Source: Natronomonas aquatica
Lineage (GTDB): Archaea; Halobacteriota; Halobacteria; Halobacteriales; Haloarculaceae
Direction of reading: 5' to 3'
DNA: 64,000 bases
NCBI RefSeq assembly: GCF_024449025.1
Contig: NZ_JAHLKM010000011.1
Coordinates: 1 to 64,000, forward strand
Shown: positions 49,412 through 58,239 of the stretch, one piece after another
How the letters are laid out: every line of letters starts with the position of its first letter
Numbering within the stretch: position 1 is the stretch's first letter
The notes under the pieces: generated by a model
Database searches by the model: none
Seen by the model: only the letters and a program-made list of their open reading frames with translations
What the model was told of the DNA's origin: nothing
Translations under genes and position numbers: made by a program

Positions 49412-49863
49412 ATACGTGCCGTCACGCCCTCCAAAACCCCACTGTCGCCGATCGATTCAATTTTCAAACCCCCACGTTTAATTGACAGGCAACCATACAA
49501 TAAATCAGGAATCTGCTGGGAACAGAGCGATTCCCACCGCTCCTACGATGGCGGCCTGTCCGCCCCAAGCAATGAGACAATCATCGGAACCAGTCCGGTG
49601 AACGGTCGGTTCCTACAATGAACCGATGCTGTGCCCGACTGCTTGCAACCAACACGAAAGTAACTCCAAGTTCGCTGACGCCTGCTGGCGTCCCCGTGGC
49701 AAAAACAACACTTGGACGCCATACACCGGTCGAGAATAGGAGTACCGGCGGCTTGGCACCGCCAGCAGTCCCACCCAACTCAGACCGCGAACAACCCGCC
49801 AGATTCGCACTGCCTGGTTGTTCGGTGGAACTGTTAAACCTGAAACTCCCAACGCTCGGGATT

Positions 49864-49883
49864 CCTCCGCGTTCACGCGGAGG
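49864..49883 (+). repeat. Right-end hairpin of the IS relic
   Basis: Perfect 8-bp arms around a TTCA tetraloop, ending two bases before GGATGTCAA. The architecture equals the hairpin at 50-69 near the left edge of the window. Confidence 0.65.
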
Positions 49884-49889
49884 AGGATG

Positions 49890-51170
49890 TCAAGCCTCCA
49901 CGTCGTCGAGCAGCGCCCGCGCCGCGTTTCGGCCGCTCTCGAGGGCCCCCTGGATCGAGGACCACTCGGTGTAATCGCCCGCAAGAAAGACGGGGCCAGT
50001 CGGGGCGTCGACAGCGGGCAGCCCCTCGCGAAAGCCCGGCGGCTGGGCGAACTGAGCGAACTCGATCCGGTCGACACCGACGACCTCCAGGCCACCGAAG
50101 TGGTTCTCGGGGAACCACGAGGAAAGCGCCCCCCTGACCGTCGCTTCCAGTTCGTCGTCGTCCTCCGAAACGTCGAGAAACGTCGCACTCAAAAGCTGTC
50201 TGTCGTCGGGAGCGTACTCCGGGGCGGCGGCGCTCATCGGCGCGACCGTGTTCGGGCGGGCGTCGGCCGCGTTCAGCACGATTTTAGAGCCCGTATCCAG
50301 CGCCTGGTGAGCCGGCAGCGAACAGTGGACCGTCGTACAGGCTTTCGGTTCGGTCGGCGTCCCGACGCCGGTCAACTCGCCCGCAGCCACGGGATCCGTC
50401 GCGACGACGACGGCGTCCGGCGACCGATCGCCGCTGTCGGTTGCGACCGCCACGCCGCCGTCGTTCGTCACGAGATCAGTGACTTCGACGCCCGTCTCGA
50501 CGGTCGCACCCGCCCCGAGGGCCCGATCGTGGAGCTGTTCGGGGATCGCGCCCATCCCCTCTGCCGGCACGACTGTCTCGCCCTCCGAGAGAGCCTTGAA
50601 CGTGTACTCGAAAACCGAACTCGACGTTTCCAGCGACCGATCGAGCGTGATGCCGCCGTAGAACGGCTCGGCGAACCGCTCGACGAAGGCCGTCGAAAAC
50701 CCGAGCGTGGCGAGGTACTCCCGCATCGTCGGCTCGGTTTCGCCTTCGGGTACGTTAGGGTTCGAGAGGATATCGTCCGTCCCGCGTTGCCGGAGCGCAC
50801 GCTGGAGTCTGAACAGTCGGAGCAGATCGGCGATCCTGACGTCGTCGTTCAGAAGCGTCGGCAGCGCCTCCAGGGGGTCCGCGAGCGGGTCCGAAAGCGT
50901 CGAGCGGTGGTTCGGCCGGGCGATCGTCGCGCCGGATGCGAACGATCGGAGATCCAGGGCGTCGTAATCGAGCTCGCGCCTCGCGGCCGGATAGGTGGTG
51001 AAAAGCACCTGAAAGCCCCGATCGAGGGTGAACCCTTCTACGGTCCGGGTCCGGACGCGACCGCCGACCCGATCGCGGCGCTCGAGCAGTTCCACTTCGA
51101 GGCCGGCCTCGGCGAGATGCCGCGCGGCGACCAGCCCGGCGAGGCCGCCACCGACGACGACGGCGTACAT
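49890..51170 (-). CDS. FAD-dependent amine oxidase / phytoene-desaturase-like oxidoreductase
   Basis: A 426-residue flavoprotein starting at MYAVVVGGGLAG. The Rossmann GGGLAGLVAARHLAE motif and the ERRDRVGGRVRT segment bind FAD; the C-terminal FLAGDYTEWSSIQGALESGRNAA closes the cofactor site. It belongs to the flavin-containing amine oxidase/carotenoid desaturase superfamily; the substrate is unknown. Its last codons run into the IS relic, whose end TCAA supplies the TGA stop. The previous stop has probably been replaced, so the C-terminus may be a few residues different from relatives. Confidence 0.85.
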   Translation of the reverse strand: MYAVVVGGGLAGLVAARHLAEAGLEVELLERRDRVGGRVRTRTVEGFTLDRGFQVLFTTYPAARRELDYDALDLRSFASGATIARPNHRSTLSDPLADPLEALPTLLNDDVRIADLLRLFRLQRALRQRGTDDILSNPNVPEGETEPTMREYLATLGFSTAFVERFAEPFYGGITLDRSLETSSSVFEYTFKALSEGETVVPAEGMGAIPEQLHDRALGAGATVETGVEVTDLVTNDGGVAVATDSGDRSPDAVVVATDPVAAGELTGVGTPTEPKACTTVHCSLPAHQALDTGSKIVLNAADARPNTVAPMSAAAPEYAPDDRQLLSATFLDVSEDDDELEATVRGALSSWFPENHFGGLEVVGVDRIEFAQFAQPPGFREGLPAVDAPTGPVFLAGDYTEWSSIQGALESGRNAARALLDDVEA

Positions 51171-51283
51171 ACTCCCCCGTTCGGGCGGGATCGACAAACC
51201 GGTTTCCGTCGGTCGGCCGGTTCTGTCGCCGCTTGCACAGTAAATTAATATGTACCACCATGACAATAATACACACTATATAA

Positions 51284-51299
51284 TTAATATATAAATAGG
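51284..51299 (+). promoter_or_regulatory. TATA region of the small zinc-ribbon gene
   Basis: An A/T-rich block (TTAATATATAAATAGG) lies 20-35 bp before ATG 51320, within a generally low-GC divergent spacer from about 51240. Confidence 0.55.
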
Positions 51300-51319
51300 T
51301 GGAGACCGAACGGGTATTC

Positions 51320-51475
51320 ATGCCTGAAGGGCACGACGTCGAGCACGACACGGCCGAGATATCCTCCGAATACGAATGTCTGCAGTGCGGAAAGATCGTC
51401 CGAGCCGAGACGCACCCGGGCGAGTGCCCGGAGTGCGGCGGCGATTTCCAGAACCGCGCGAAATCGCTCGAATAA
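51320..51475 (+). CDS. Rubrerythrin-like small zinc-ribbon protein
   Basis: A 51-residue protein. Cysteines 20, 23, 36 and 39 form two CxxCG knuckles (CLQCGK and CPECGG), as in rubredoxin-like or rubrerythrin-C-terminal domains. Such tiny acidic zinc ribbons are common and often missed in haloarchaea. Its ATG has a TATA region at the right distance. It might bind metal or stabilise a partner; no partner is evident, though the next gene, 78 bp on, also starts with a zinc ribbon. Confidence 0.8.
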   Translation: MPEGHDVEHDTAEISSEYECLQCGKIVRAETHPGECPECGGDFQNRAKSLE

Positions 51476-51553
51476 CGGCTTTCCCGGGATCGGCGAATCC
51501 GGTCCATCGACCGCAACGGACAGGGCTTTGCCCGCGGCGGTCCAACGACCGGT

Positions 51554-52729
51554 ATGACGTGTTTCGAGGGGTTCCGCTGCACTGACTGTGGAACGACGGT
51601 TACTGACGAGGGTGCGACCCGCTGTCCCGACTGCGGCGGGACGCTCGACGCCGAGTACGACCTCCCGGCCGACCTTTCTCGGGAAACGTTCGAGGGGCGA
51701 TCCGGCGGCTGGAGGCACCGAGAACTCCTGCCGTTCGTCCCCGAAGGGATCGGCGAGGGGGCGACGCCGCTGGTCGGAGCCCCGCGTCTGGCCGACGAAC
51801 TCGACGTCGGCCGCGTCCTGATAAAAAACGAGGCACAGAACCCGACCGGGACGGTCACCGACCGCGGGCTGGCGCTGGTCGCCGAGGCCGCCGTCCGTGC
51901 CGACGCCGACACGCTGGCGCTGCCGACGACCGGCGACGGCGGCCAGTCGGCGGCCGCCTACGCCGCCCGCGCCGGCCTGCTCTCGCGGTCGTTCGTCCCG
52001 AGCCGGGCGACGTTCATCAACAAGGCGATGATCAACGTCCACGGCGGCGACATGCGCGTCGTCGAGGGGCGGTTCGACGACGCGAAGGCGGCCTACGAGG
52101 AGGAACGCGAGTCGATGCCGGCCGCCGACGAGGAGACGTGGTTCCCGGCCGCGCCCTTCGGATCCCCGTTCCGCCACGAGGGGACGAAGCCGATCTACTA
52201 CGAGATCGCCGAGACGCTCGACTGGAGCGCCCCCGACGCCGTCCTCGCCCCTGTCGGCCACGGCGCGACGATCGCCGGGCTCTGGAAGGGGGCCCGGGAG
52301 TTCGACGACCTCGGACTCGTCGCCGGGACCCCGCGGCTCTATGCCGCCCAGCCGGACGGGTGTGCCCCCGTCGTCGAGGCACTCGAGGCCGGCGAGGATC
52401 CTGAACCCTGGGAGATCCCCGATACGGTCGTCGGGAGCCTCGAGATCCCGGATCCGGCCGGCGGGCTTCCGGCTGTCGAGGCCGTCCGGGCCAGCGGCGG
52501 GGCGGGCGTCGCCGTCGACGATCAGGACCTGATGGACAGCGCCGCGACCGTCGCTCAACACGAGGGACTGGAGGTGTCGGTCGCCTGCGGGACCGCCGCC
52601 GCCGGAGCCTGGGAGCTGGCCGACCGCGGCGCATTCGGCGCCGACGACACCGTCGTGATCCTCAATACCGCTACCGGGAACAAGGACGCCGATATCGTCC
52701 GTAGCCGGCTAATGAGCCAGGGCATCTGA
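51554..52729 (+). CDS. Threonine-synthase-like fold-type II PLP protein lacking the PLP lysine
   Basis: A 391-residue homologue of threonine synthase with N-terminal zinc ribbon (Cys9, Cys12, Cys24, Cys27). The core follows the fold-type II pattern, but the lysine that forms the Schiff base is replaced: KNEAQNPTGTVTDRG has Thr102 where SFKDRG is expected. The phosphate loop is also changed (TTGDGGQSAAAY). It cannot form the usual internal aldimine, so it may be a pseudoenzyme or use cofactor differently. A standard threonine synthase is presumably elsewhere. It is the most distinct single-gene oddity in this part. Confidence 0.88.
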   Translation: MTCFEGFRCTDCGTTVTDEGATRCPDCGGTLDAEYDLPADLSRETFEGRSGGWRHRELLPFVPEGIGEGATPLVGAPRLADELDVGRVLIKNEAQNPTGTVTDRGLALVAEAAVRADADTLALPTTGDGGQSAAAYAARAGLLSRSFVPSRATFINKAMINVHGGDMRVVEGRFDDAKAAYEEERESMPAADEETWFPAAPFGSPFRHEGTKPIYYEIAETLDWSAPDAVLAPVGHGATIAGLWKGAREFDDLGLVAGTPRLYAAQPDGCAPVVEALEAGEDPEPWEIPDTVVGSLEIPDPAGGLPAVEAVRASGGAGVAVDDQDLMDSAATVAQHEGLEVSVACGTAAAGAWELADRGAFGADDTVVILNTATGNKDADIVRSRLMSQGI

Positions 52730-52827
52730 CGCCGCCGGATCGGACCGCTCGCGGCGCCGAACTGTCATCCGTGCCACGGGTTCTCACCACGCCAGCCTTT
52801 TGATCTCCCCGGCAAAACTGGGCGCCG

Positions 52828-53484
52828 ATGACGATTCTCGCGACGTTCGCCGCGGGCGTGGTCTTCGGCCTCGCGCTCGCGGCCCCGCCCGGTCCGATGA
52901 ACGCGATCATCGCCGAGGAGTCCGTCCTCCGGGGGTGGGTCGCCGGGTTCAAGGCTGGCCTCGGTGCGATGACCGCCGACGCCGTGTTCTTCCTTTTGGC
53001 GCTTGCCGGCGCCGTGGCGTTCGTCCGGCGGGTCCCCCGGGTACAGGACGCGATGTTTCTCGTCGGCGGCGTGTTGATGCTGTATTTCGCCTACGGTGCG
53101 GTCCGGGACGCCAGACGACAGTTCCGGGCCGTCTCGGTCCCGGAGAGCCGGGGCTTTTCGAAGGCGTTCGTCCTCTCGTTGAGCAACCCCTACCAGATCC
53201 TCTTTTGGCTCACCGTCGGCGTCGGGCTGTTGACGCCCGGCCGCGTCGACGTGCTTGCGTACGCGAGCGAGATGCTCGAGGGGCTGGTCGTCGTCGAGAC
53301 CGGACACCCGGCGCTGCTCGTCGGGCTCTTCGGTGGGATCACGTGCTGGATCGTCGGCTTTCCGGCCGCGCTCACGGCCGCCGAGTCCCGGACCGAGCGG
53401 CTGGCGCCGGTCGTCGCCTACGGGAGCGCGGTCGTCCTGGCCGGCTTCGGGGCCTACTTCCTCCTCGACGTGCTCTTACGTTGA
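52828..53484 (+). CDS. LysE/RhtB-family exporter
   Basis: A 218-residue membrane protein with five to six helices. The LysE signature PPGPMNAI is near residue 20 and LSLSNPYQI lies mid-protein. Members export basic or neutral amino acids or threonine/homoserine. The gene is 98 bp after the threonine-synthase-like gene, so an amino-acid link is possible but unproven. Its end overlaps the convergent HD-domain gene by nine bases. Confidence 0.85.
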   Translation: MTILATFAAGVVFGLALAAPPGPMNAIIAEESVLRGWVAGFKAGLGAMTADAVFFLLALAGAVAFVRRVPRVQDAMFLVGGVLMLYFAYGAVRDARRQFRAVSVPESRGFSKAFVLSLSNPYQILFWLTVGVGLLTPGRVDVLAYASEMLEGLVVVETGHPALLVGLFGGITCWIVGFPAALTAAESRTERLAPVVAYGSAVVLAGFGAYFLLDVLLR

Positions 53485-54174
53485 GCCGTCCTCCGGTCCG
53501 ATCGGATCCATCCCGGTGATCTCGTCCTCGAGCCATTCTTTGAACCAGCGGACGCGTTTGAGCCGCTGGTGGGCGATGCTTTTTGCCGTCTCCGAGCGGA
53601 CGCGTTCGACGGCGTCCTCGCCGCGTTCGAGGACGCGGCCGACCATCTCGTTTGCGTCCATATGCGTCCGGGACTCGTACCCCATCCGCAGGAGCATGAG
53701 CGTCGTCCCGTTGGCGCCGACCTTATCGAGGAGATCGGCCTCCATGAGACACCGTGTCTCCAGTGGGACGTCGGCGAGATCGCCCCCGTAGGAGTGATCG
53801 GCGACGGCCTCACAGACCTGCTCGACGAACGACTCGGGGTAGTCGGTGCGCGATTGCATGTACTCCCGGGCGATGCGGGCGCCCGCCTCCGCGTGGACGT
53901 CCTGGTCGGCCTCCAGTTTCGCGATGTCGTGAAAGAGGGCGGCGACGCGCGTCACGTCGACGTTCGCCCCTTCCCGTCTTGCGATCTCGGCGCCGAGTTC
54001 GGCGACGTTACGGATGTGGTTGTACCGGTACTCCGCCGAGTGCCAGGGGTACCACCGCATGCGGCCGCCCTCGGTTTCGCCCTCGACGCTGGCGGCCAGA
54101 TAATCGTGGACGAACCGCTTCATCGCCTCGAACTCCTCCTCGGAGACGGGCGATTCCCTTATTTCGACACCCAT
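53476..54174 (-). CDS. HD-domain hydrolase
   Basis: A 232-residue HD protein. The metal ligands are in YRYNHIRNVAELG (His), ALFHDIAKLEAD (His-Asp) and VADHSYGG (His), giving the HD/YfbR-like metal centre. These proteins hydrolyse nucleotide phosphates or RNA. The substrate is not known. It is convergent with the exporter. Confidence 0.85.
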   Translation of the reverse strand: MGVEIRESPVSEEEFEAMKRFVHDYLAASVEGETEGGRMRWYPWHSAEYRYNHIRNVAELGAEIARREGANVDVTRVAALFHDIAKLEADQDVHAEAGARIAREYMQSRTDYPESFVEQVCEAVADHSYGGDLADVPLETRCLMEADLLDKVGANGTTLMLLRMGYESRTHMDANEMVGRVLERGEDAVERVRSETAKSIAHQRLKRVRWFKEWLEDEITGMDPIGPEDGST

Positions 54175-54370
54175 GTATCCACCTCCGGAACGACAGAAAC
54201 GTATCCCGTAGTCATCTTGCTGGTAAAAAGGTTGGTTTGACTCTTTAGGTTTACGACACCAGTCCCCACGGTCGCCGATCGGAACGATACCGGAAACCGA
54301 TACCGACGGTCGAAACCATCACGAAAAACGATAATCTACATATGCGGGCCAGACCAACCCCGGCCATCGC

Positions 54371-55915
54371 ATGATGCGCATCGACGACCTCCTCGAGACC
54401 AGGGTCCAGAAGACGCCCCAAAAGCCCTTCGTGACGTTTCCGGATGCGAGTTTTACCTACGAGGAAACTGCCGCGACGGCAAAGCGGTACGCCAACGCCC
54501 TCGAGCGGCTGGGCGTCGAGGCCGGCGACCGTGTCGGCCTCTTTTTGCCCAACAGCCCGCCGTTTCTCTTCTGCTTTTTCGCGAACGCGTATCTCGACAG
54601 CGTGACCGCCCCCTCGAACCCCGAGTACCAGCCCGCCGAACTCGAACACTCAATCGACCTCTCGACGCCGGAGATCCTCGTGACGACGCCGGCGCTTCTC
54701 GATACCGCGACCGAGGCCGCAGAGGGAACCAGCGTCGAGCGCATCCTGCTGACCGAGGATGCCGCGGGCCAGGAGTACGAATCGCTGCCGGCGCTTGCGG
54801 CCGACCAGCCGGCGGAGATCGACCCACACGACGGCGACGCGGGGACGGTCGGCCTGCACATGTACACCTCGGGGACGACCGGGCCGCCGAAGGCCGTCGA
54901 GTGTCAACACGAAAACTGGACGATAAGCGCCATCGACTTCCAGAAACGGATGGGCTTTACTCACGAGGACACGCTCTTTACCGCTCTGCCGCTGTTTCAC
55001 GCCAACGCACAGATCTACTCGACGCTCGGGGCCGCCGCCGCCGGCGCCGAGGTCGTCATTTACGATCGTTTTTCCTCCTCGCGCTGGTGGGACTGGTGCC
55101 GCGAACACGGCGTCACCGAGTTCAACGCCATGGGGAGCATGCTGAAGATGCTCGATAACCTCCCCGAGTCGGAATCGGACGCCGACAACCCCGTCGAGTT
55201 CGTCTTCTCGGCGGGCACCCCCGCCGAACTCATCGAGCCCTTCGAGGAGCGGTTCGATCTGCGCGTCGTCGAGGGCTACTCGCTCACCGAGGACCCGCTT
55301 TTGATGCTCAACCCCACGGATCCGGAGAAACGGCGCATCGGAAGCATCGGCTTCCCGCCGGCCGAAAAGCGGATCGACGTCGTCGACGACGACGGCAACC
55401 CGGTGCCGACCGGCGAGAAAGGCGAGATAATCCAGCAGTGTCCCGCGCTGATGGCGGGGTATCACGGCCAGCCCGAAAAGACCGCCGAGGCGATGGAAGA
55501 CGGGTGGTTCTACACCGGCGACTACGGCAAGGTCGACGAGGACGGGTTCGTCTACTTCCTCGACCGCAAGAAGGACATCGTCCGCCGGGGCGGGGAGAAC
55601 ATCTCCTCGTACGAGGTCGAGGGCGTCATCAAATCGCTCGATGCGGTCGAAGAGGTCGCGGTCATCCCCAGCCCCGACGAGTTCTACACCGAGGTGGTGA
55701 AAGCGCTCGTCCGGACGAAGCACGACCGCGAGATCGGTCCCGGGGACATCGTCGAGCACTGCCGGGGGCGGTTGGCCTCGTTCAAGATCCCCCGATACGT
55801 CGAGTTCGTCGAGGAGTTCCCCTACACGCCGACCGGGAAGATCCAGAAACAGAAACTCCGCGACCGGGAGCGATCGGAGGCGCCCGATCACTGGGACAGA
55901 GAGAGCGATAGCTGA
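54371..55915 (+). CDS. Acyl-CoA ligase (AMP-binding, long/medium chain type)
   Basis: A 514-residue adenylate-forming enzyme. P-loop YTSGTTGPPKA, VEGYSLTED, FYTGDYGKVDED and the catalytic Lys in TPTGKIQKQKL are all present. It makes acyl-CoA through an acyl-adenylate. The length is that of fatty- or aromatic-acyl ligases rather than Acs. It starts with two consecutive ATGs (54371, 54374), either of which could be used. It is convergent with the amidase, the stops four bases apart. Confidence 0.9.
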   Translation: MMRIDDLLETRVQKTPQKPFVTFPDASFTYEETAATAKRYANALERLGVEAGDRVGLFLPNSPPFLFCFFANAYLDSVTAPSNPEYQPAELEHSIDLSTPEILVTTPALLDTATEAAEGTSVERILLTEDAAGQEYESLPALAADQPAEIDPHDGDAGTVGLHMYTSGTTGPPKAVECQHENWTISAIDFQKRMGFTHEDTLFTALPLFHANAQIYSTLGAAAAGAEVVIYDRFSSSRWWDWCREHGVTEFNAMGSMLKMLDNLPESESDADNPVEFVFSAGTPAELIEPFEERFDLRVVEGYSLTEDPLLMLNPTDPEKRRIGSIGFPPAEKRIDVVDDDGNPVPTGEKGEIIQQCPALMAGYHGQPEKTAEAMEDGWFYTGDYGKVDEDGFVYFLDRKKDIVRRGGENISSYEVEGVIKSLDAVEEVAVIPSPDEFYTEVVKALVRTKHDREIGPGDIVEHCRGRLASFKIPRYVEFVEEFPYTPTGKIQKQKLRDRERSEAPDHWDRESDS

Positions 55916-55919
55916 TCGG

Positions 55920-57227
55920 TCAGGCCGCGGTAGCCGACCCCCCAAGCGCCGCCGACAGCGACTCACACCACCCGAGCAGCCACTCGTCGGCGCCGAAACG
56001 GGCGGTACACTGTAGCCCGATCGGCAGCCCGTCGTCGGTCCTTGAGGCAGGCAGCGTCACCGTCGGCAGCCCGGCGTGTGTCCACGGGAGGTTCATCACC
56101 GGATCGCCGGTCGATTCGAGCCCCTCGGGGGCCGGCCCCGGCGCGCTCGGGCTGACGATCACGTCGACGGCCGCCCCCTCTATCGCCTCGTGGACGGCCT
56201 CCCGAAGCGACGACCGTCCGGCGCGGGCGTCGGCGAGCGAGCCGACATCGAGATCACGCCCGTCGACGATCAACTCGCGGGTCTGTTCGGCGTACCGGTC
56301 GCCGTACGCCGGGAACCACTCGTCGTGAGAGAGGGCCGTCTCCGCGGCGACGAGCCGGTTGTGCCGTCGGTTGATCGTCTCGATGTTCGGGAACAGATCG
56401 AGCCGCTCGACGTCGAATCCCGCCTCCCGGAGGCGTCGAACGTGATCCTCGAAGTGATCCCGGCCGGTCTCGGAGGCCTGCTCGAGGTACGGGCCGGTCA
56501 CGGCGCCGATCGTCGGCCGCGTCTCCGGGTCGAACCCGGCGCGCCACTCGTCGTAGAGCACTCCCGCAGCGAGTTCGGCATCGTGGACGTCCCGCGTGAA
56601 GTAGCCGACGTGATCGACCGAGGGGGCGACCGGCATCACGCCGCCGATCGGGATCCGGCCGTAACTCGGCTTCACGCCGACGACGCCGCAGAAGGCGGCG
56701 GGTCGGTTGACCGATCCGATCGTCTGACTACCGAGCGCCAGCGGGCAGAGCCCCGCCGCGACGGCCGCGGCCGAACCGCTCGAAGAGCCGCCGGGCGTGT
56801 GGTCGGTGTCGTGGGGGTTTCGCGTCGGCCCGGGCTCGAAGTACGCGAACTCCGTCGTGACGGTTTTCCCGAGGACGAACGCGCCCGCCTCGTTCAACGC
56901 GGTCACCGCCGCCGATTCGAGGCCCGAAAGCGCTTCCGGCGGGACGTCCGATCCGGCTTCGGTCTCGAACCCGTCGACGTGGAAGATGTCTTTGACCCCG
57001 ACCGGAACGCCGAACAGCGCCGGACGACGGTCCTCCCGGAACCGCGCTTCCCGCTCCGCCGCGACCGTTTCGAGCCGCCCCCAGCGGTCCGCCTCGTCGA
57101 GAAACGCCTCGATCTCGGGTTCGGTCGCTTCGAAGCGCTCTCTGAGCGTCCCGAGGTACCCGGCGGTCGTCTCCTCGCCCGTTTCGAGTCGCCGTCGGAG
57201 GTCCGCGAGCGTTTCGTAGTCCGTCAT
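55920..57227 (-). CDS. Amidase signature-family hydrolase
   Basis: A 435-residue enzyme with the Ser-cis-Ser-Lys catalytic set: Lys in PVGVKDIF, the glycine/serine loop PGGSSSGSAAA and the nucleophile loop GSQTIGSVNRPA. The C-terminal LPWTHAGLPTVTLP and LQCTARFGAD segments are typical. It hydrolyses an amide; GatA is unlikely because no gatB/gatC is nearby, and sequence at the tRNA-binding region is not distinctive. It is followed on the right by panB on the same strand. Confidence 0.85.
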   Translation of the reverse strand: MTDYETLADLRRRLETGEETTAGYLGTLRERFEATEPEIEAFLDEADRWGRLETVAAEREARFREDRRPALFGVPVGVKDIFHVDGFETEAGSDVPPEALSGLESAAVTALNEAGAFVLGKTVTTEFAYFEPGPTRNPHDTDHTPGGSSSGSAAAVAAGLCPLALGSQTIGSVNRPAAFCGVVGVKPSYGRIPIGGVMPVAPSVDHVGYFTRDVHDAELAAGVLYDEWRAGFDPETRPTIGAVTGPYLEQASETGRDHFEDHVRRLREAGFDVERLDLFPNIETINRRHNRLVAAETALSHDEWFPAYGDRYAEQTRELIVDGRDLDVGSLADARAGRSSLREAVHEAIEGAAVDVIVSPSAPGPAPEGLESTGDPVMNLPWTHAGLPTVTLPASRTDDGLPIGLQCTARFGADEWLLGWCESLSAALGGSATAA

Positions 57228-57339
57228 GGCGCGCCGTTCGGTTCGGGGGGATAAAAAGCACGGTCCCGAGGCGATCGCGTGGGGAACGCCGGGAGACGTG
57301 GAGTCGAAGACCTGACATCCCGGCGGCCGGGAGGGCAGG

Positions 57340-58161
57340 TCAGTACAGGTCGTCGAGATCGCCGAGATCTTCGGTCTCGTGGCTGTGTTCCGCTCCCGGA
57401 AAGTCGCCGCTTTCGACCTCCTCGACGTACGCCGCCATCGCCTCCGCCATCCGTTCGCGGACGTCCCCGTACTGCTTTGCGAACGGCGGCGACCGTTCGC
57501 TCAGCCCGACGATATCGTGGAAGACGAGCACTTGTCCGTCACAGTCCGGCCCGGCCCCGATCCCGATCGTCGGGATCTCGAGCGCCTCCGTCACCGCCGA
57601 AGCGAGGTTCGAGGGGACGTGTTCGAGCACGAGCGAGAACGCCCCGGCCGCCTCGTGGGCCTTTGCCAGCTCGAGTATCTCCTCGGCTCCCTCCAGGTCT
57701 GTCCCCTGTCTCGGGTAGCCGCCGTACTCGTTGACGCGCTGGGGCGTCAATCCGAGGTGAGCCATCACCGGGATCCCCAACTCGACCAGCCGTTCGGTCA
57801 ACTCGACGGTGTGGGGCCCGCTTTCGAGTTTGACCGCGTCGGCGCCCTCCTCTTTGAGCATCCGGCCGGCGTTCCGGACGCTCTCTTCGGTCGAGACGCC
57901 GACGGAGAGAAACGGCATGTCGGCGACGACGAGGAGATCCTCGCTCGAACGGACGACGGCGCCGACGTGTCTCGCCATGTCTTCGACGGTGACCGACAGC
58001 GTCGTCTCGTACCCGAGCGTCGTGTTCCCGAGGCTGTCCCCGACGAGGGTCATATCGACACCGGTCGCTTCGAGAACTTCGGCGGCGGGAGCGTCGTACG
58101 CCGTCGCCATCGTGATCGGTTCCTCGCCCGCCTTCGCTCGGATGTCCCGGACGGTCGCCAT
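57340..58161 (-). CDS. panB: 3-methyl-2-oxobutanoate hydroxymethyltransferase
   Basis: A 273-residue PanB. The barrel has MATAYDAPAAEV, GDSLGNTTLGY, the metal-binding Asp segments and MAHLGLTPQRV, and IGIGAGPDCDGQVLVFHDIVG near the C-terminus. It adds a hydroxymethyl group from methylene-tetrahydrofolate to ketoisovalerate in pantothenate (CoA) synthesis. The gene sits on the same strand upstream of the amidase with a 112-bp gap. No panC/panE-type genes are nearby. Confidence 0.93.
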   Translation of the reverse strand: MATVRDIRAKAGEEPITMATAYDAPAAEVLEATGVDMTLVGDSLGNTTLGYETTLSVTVEDMARHVGAVVRSSEDLLVVADMPFLSVGVSTEESVRNAGRMLKEEGADAVKLESGPHTVELTERLVELGIPVMAHLGLTPQRVNEYGGYPRQGTDLEGAEEILELAKAHEAAGAFSLVLEHVPSNLASAVTEALEIPTIGIGAGPDCDGQVLVFHDIVGLSERSPPFAKQYGDVRERMAEAMAAYVEEVESGDFPGAEHSHETEDLGDLDDLY

Positions 58162-58239
58162 ACCCCGACGTTCCGCATCGACTTCGAAAACGCTAACGGT
58201 CGGCCGTCGGTCCGGACGCGCCCGTCCCCGGTCCCGCCC

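Larger units (their letters stand above)
49360..49893 (+). mobile_element. Decayed IS200/IS605-type element (relic with both terminal hairpins)
   Basis: Between the phosphoesterase gene and the FAD oxidoreductase lies a non-coding stretch with two end-type hairpins: a left one with 9-bp arms (49392-49411) and a right one with 8-bp arms and TTCA loop (49864-49883). The right hairpin is followed by GGATGTCAA, the usual right terminus of haloarchaeal TnpB-carrying IS elements. The middle 450 bp has no open tnpA or tnpB frame, so it is a deletion derivative. A residual guide-RNA-like scaffold could still be transcribed. The right end also provides the stop codon of the neighbouring gene. Confidence 0.65.
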
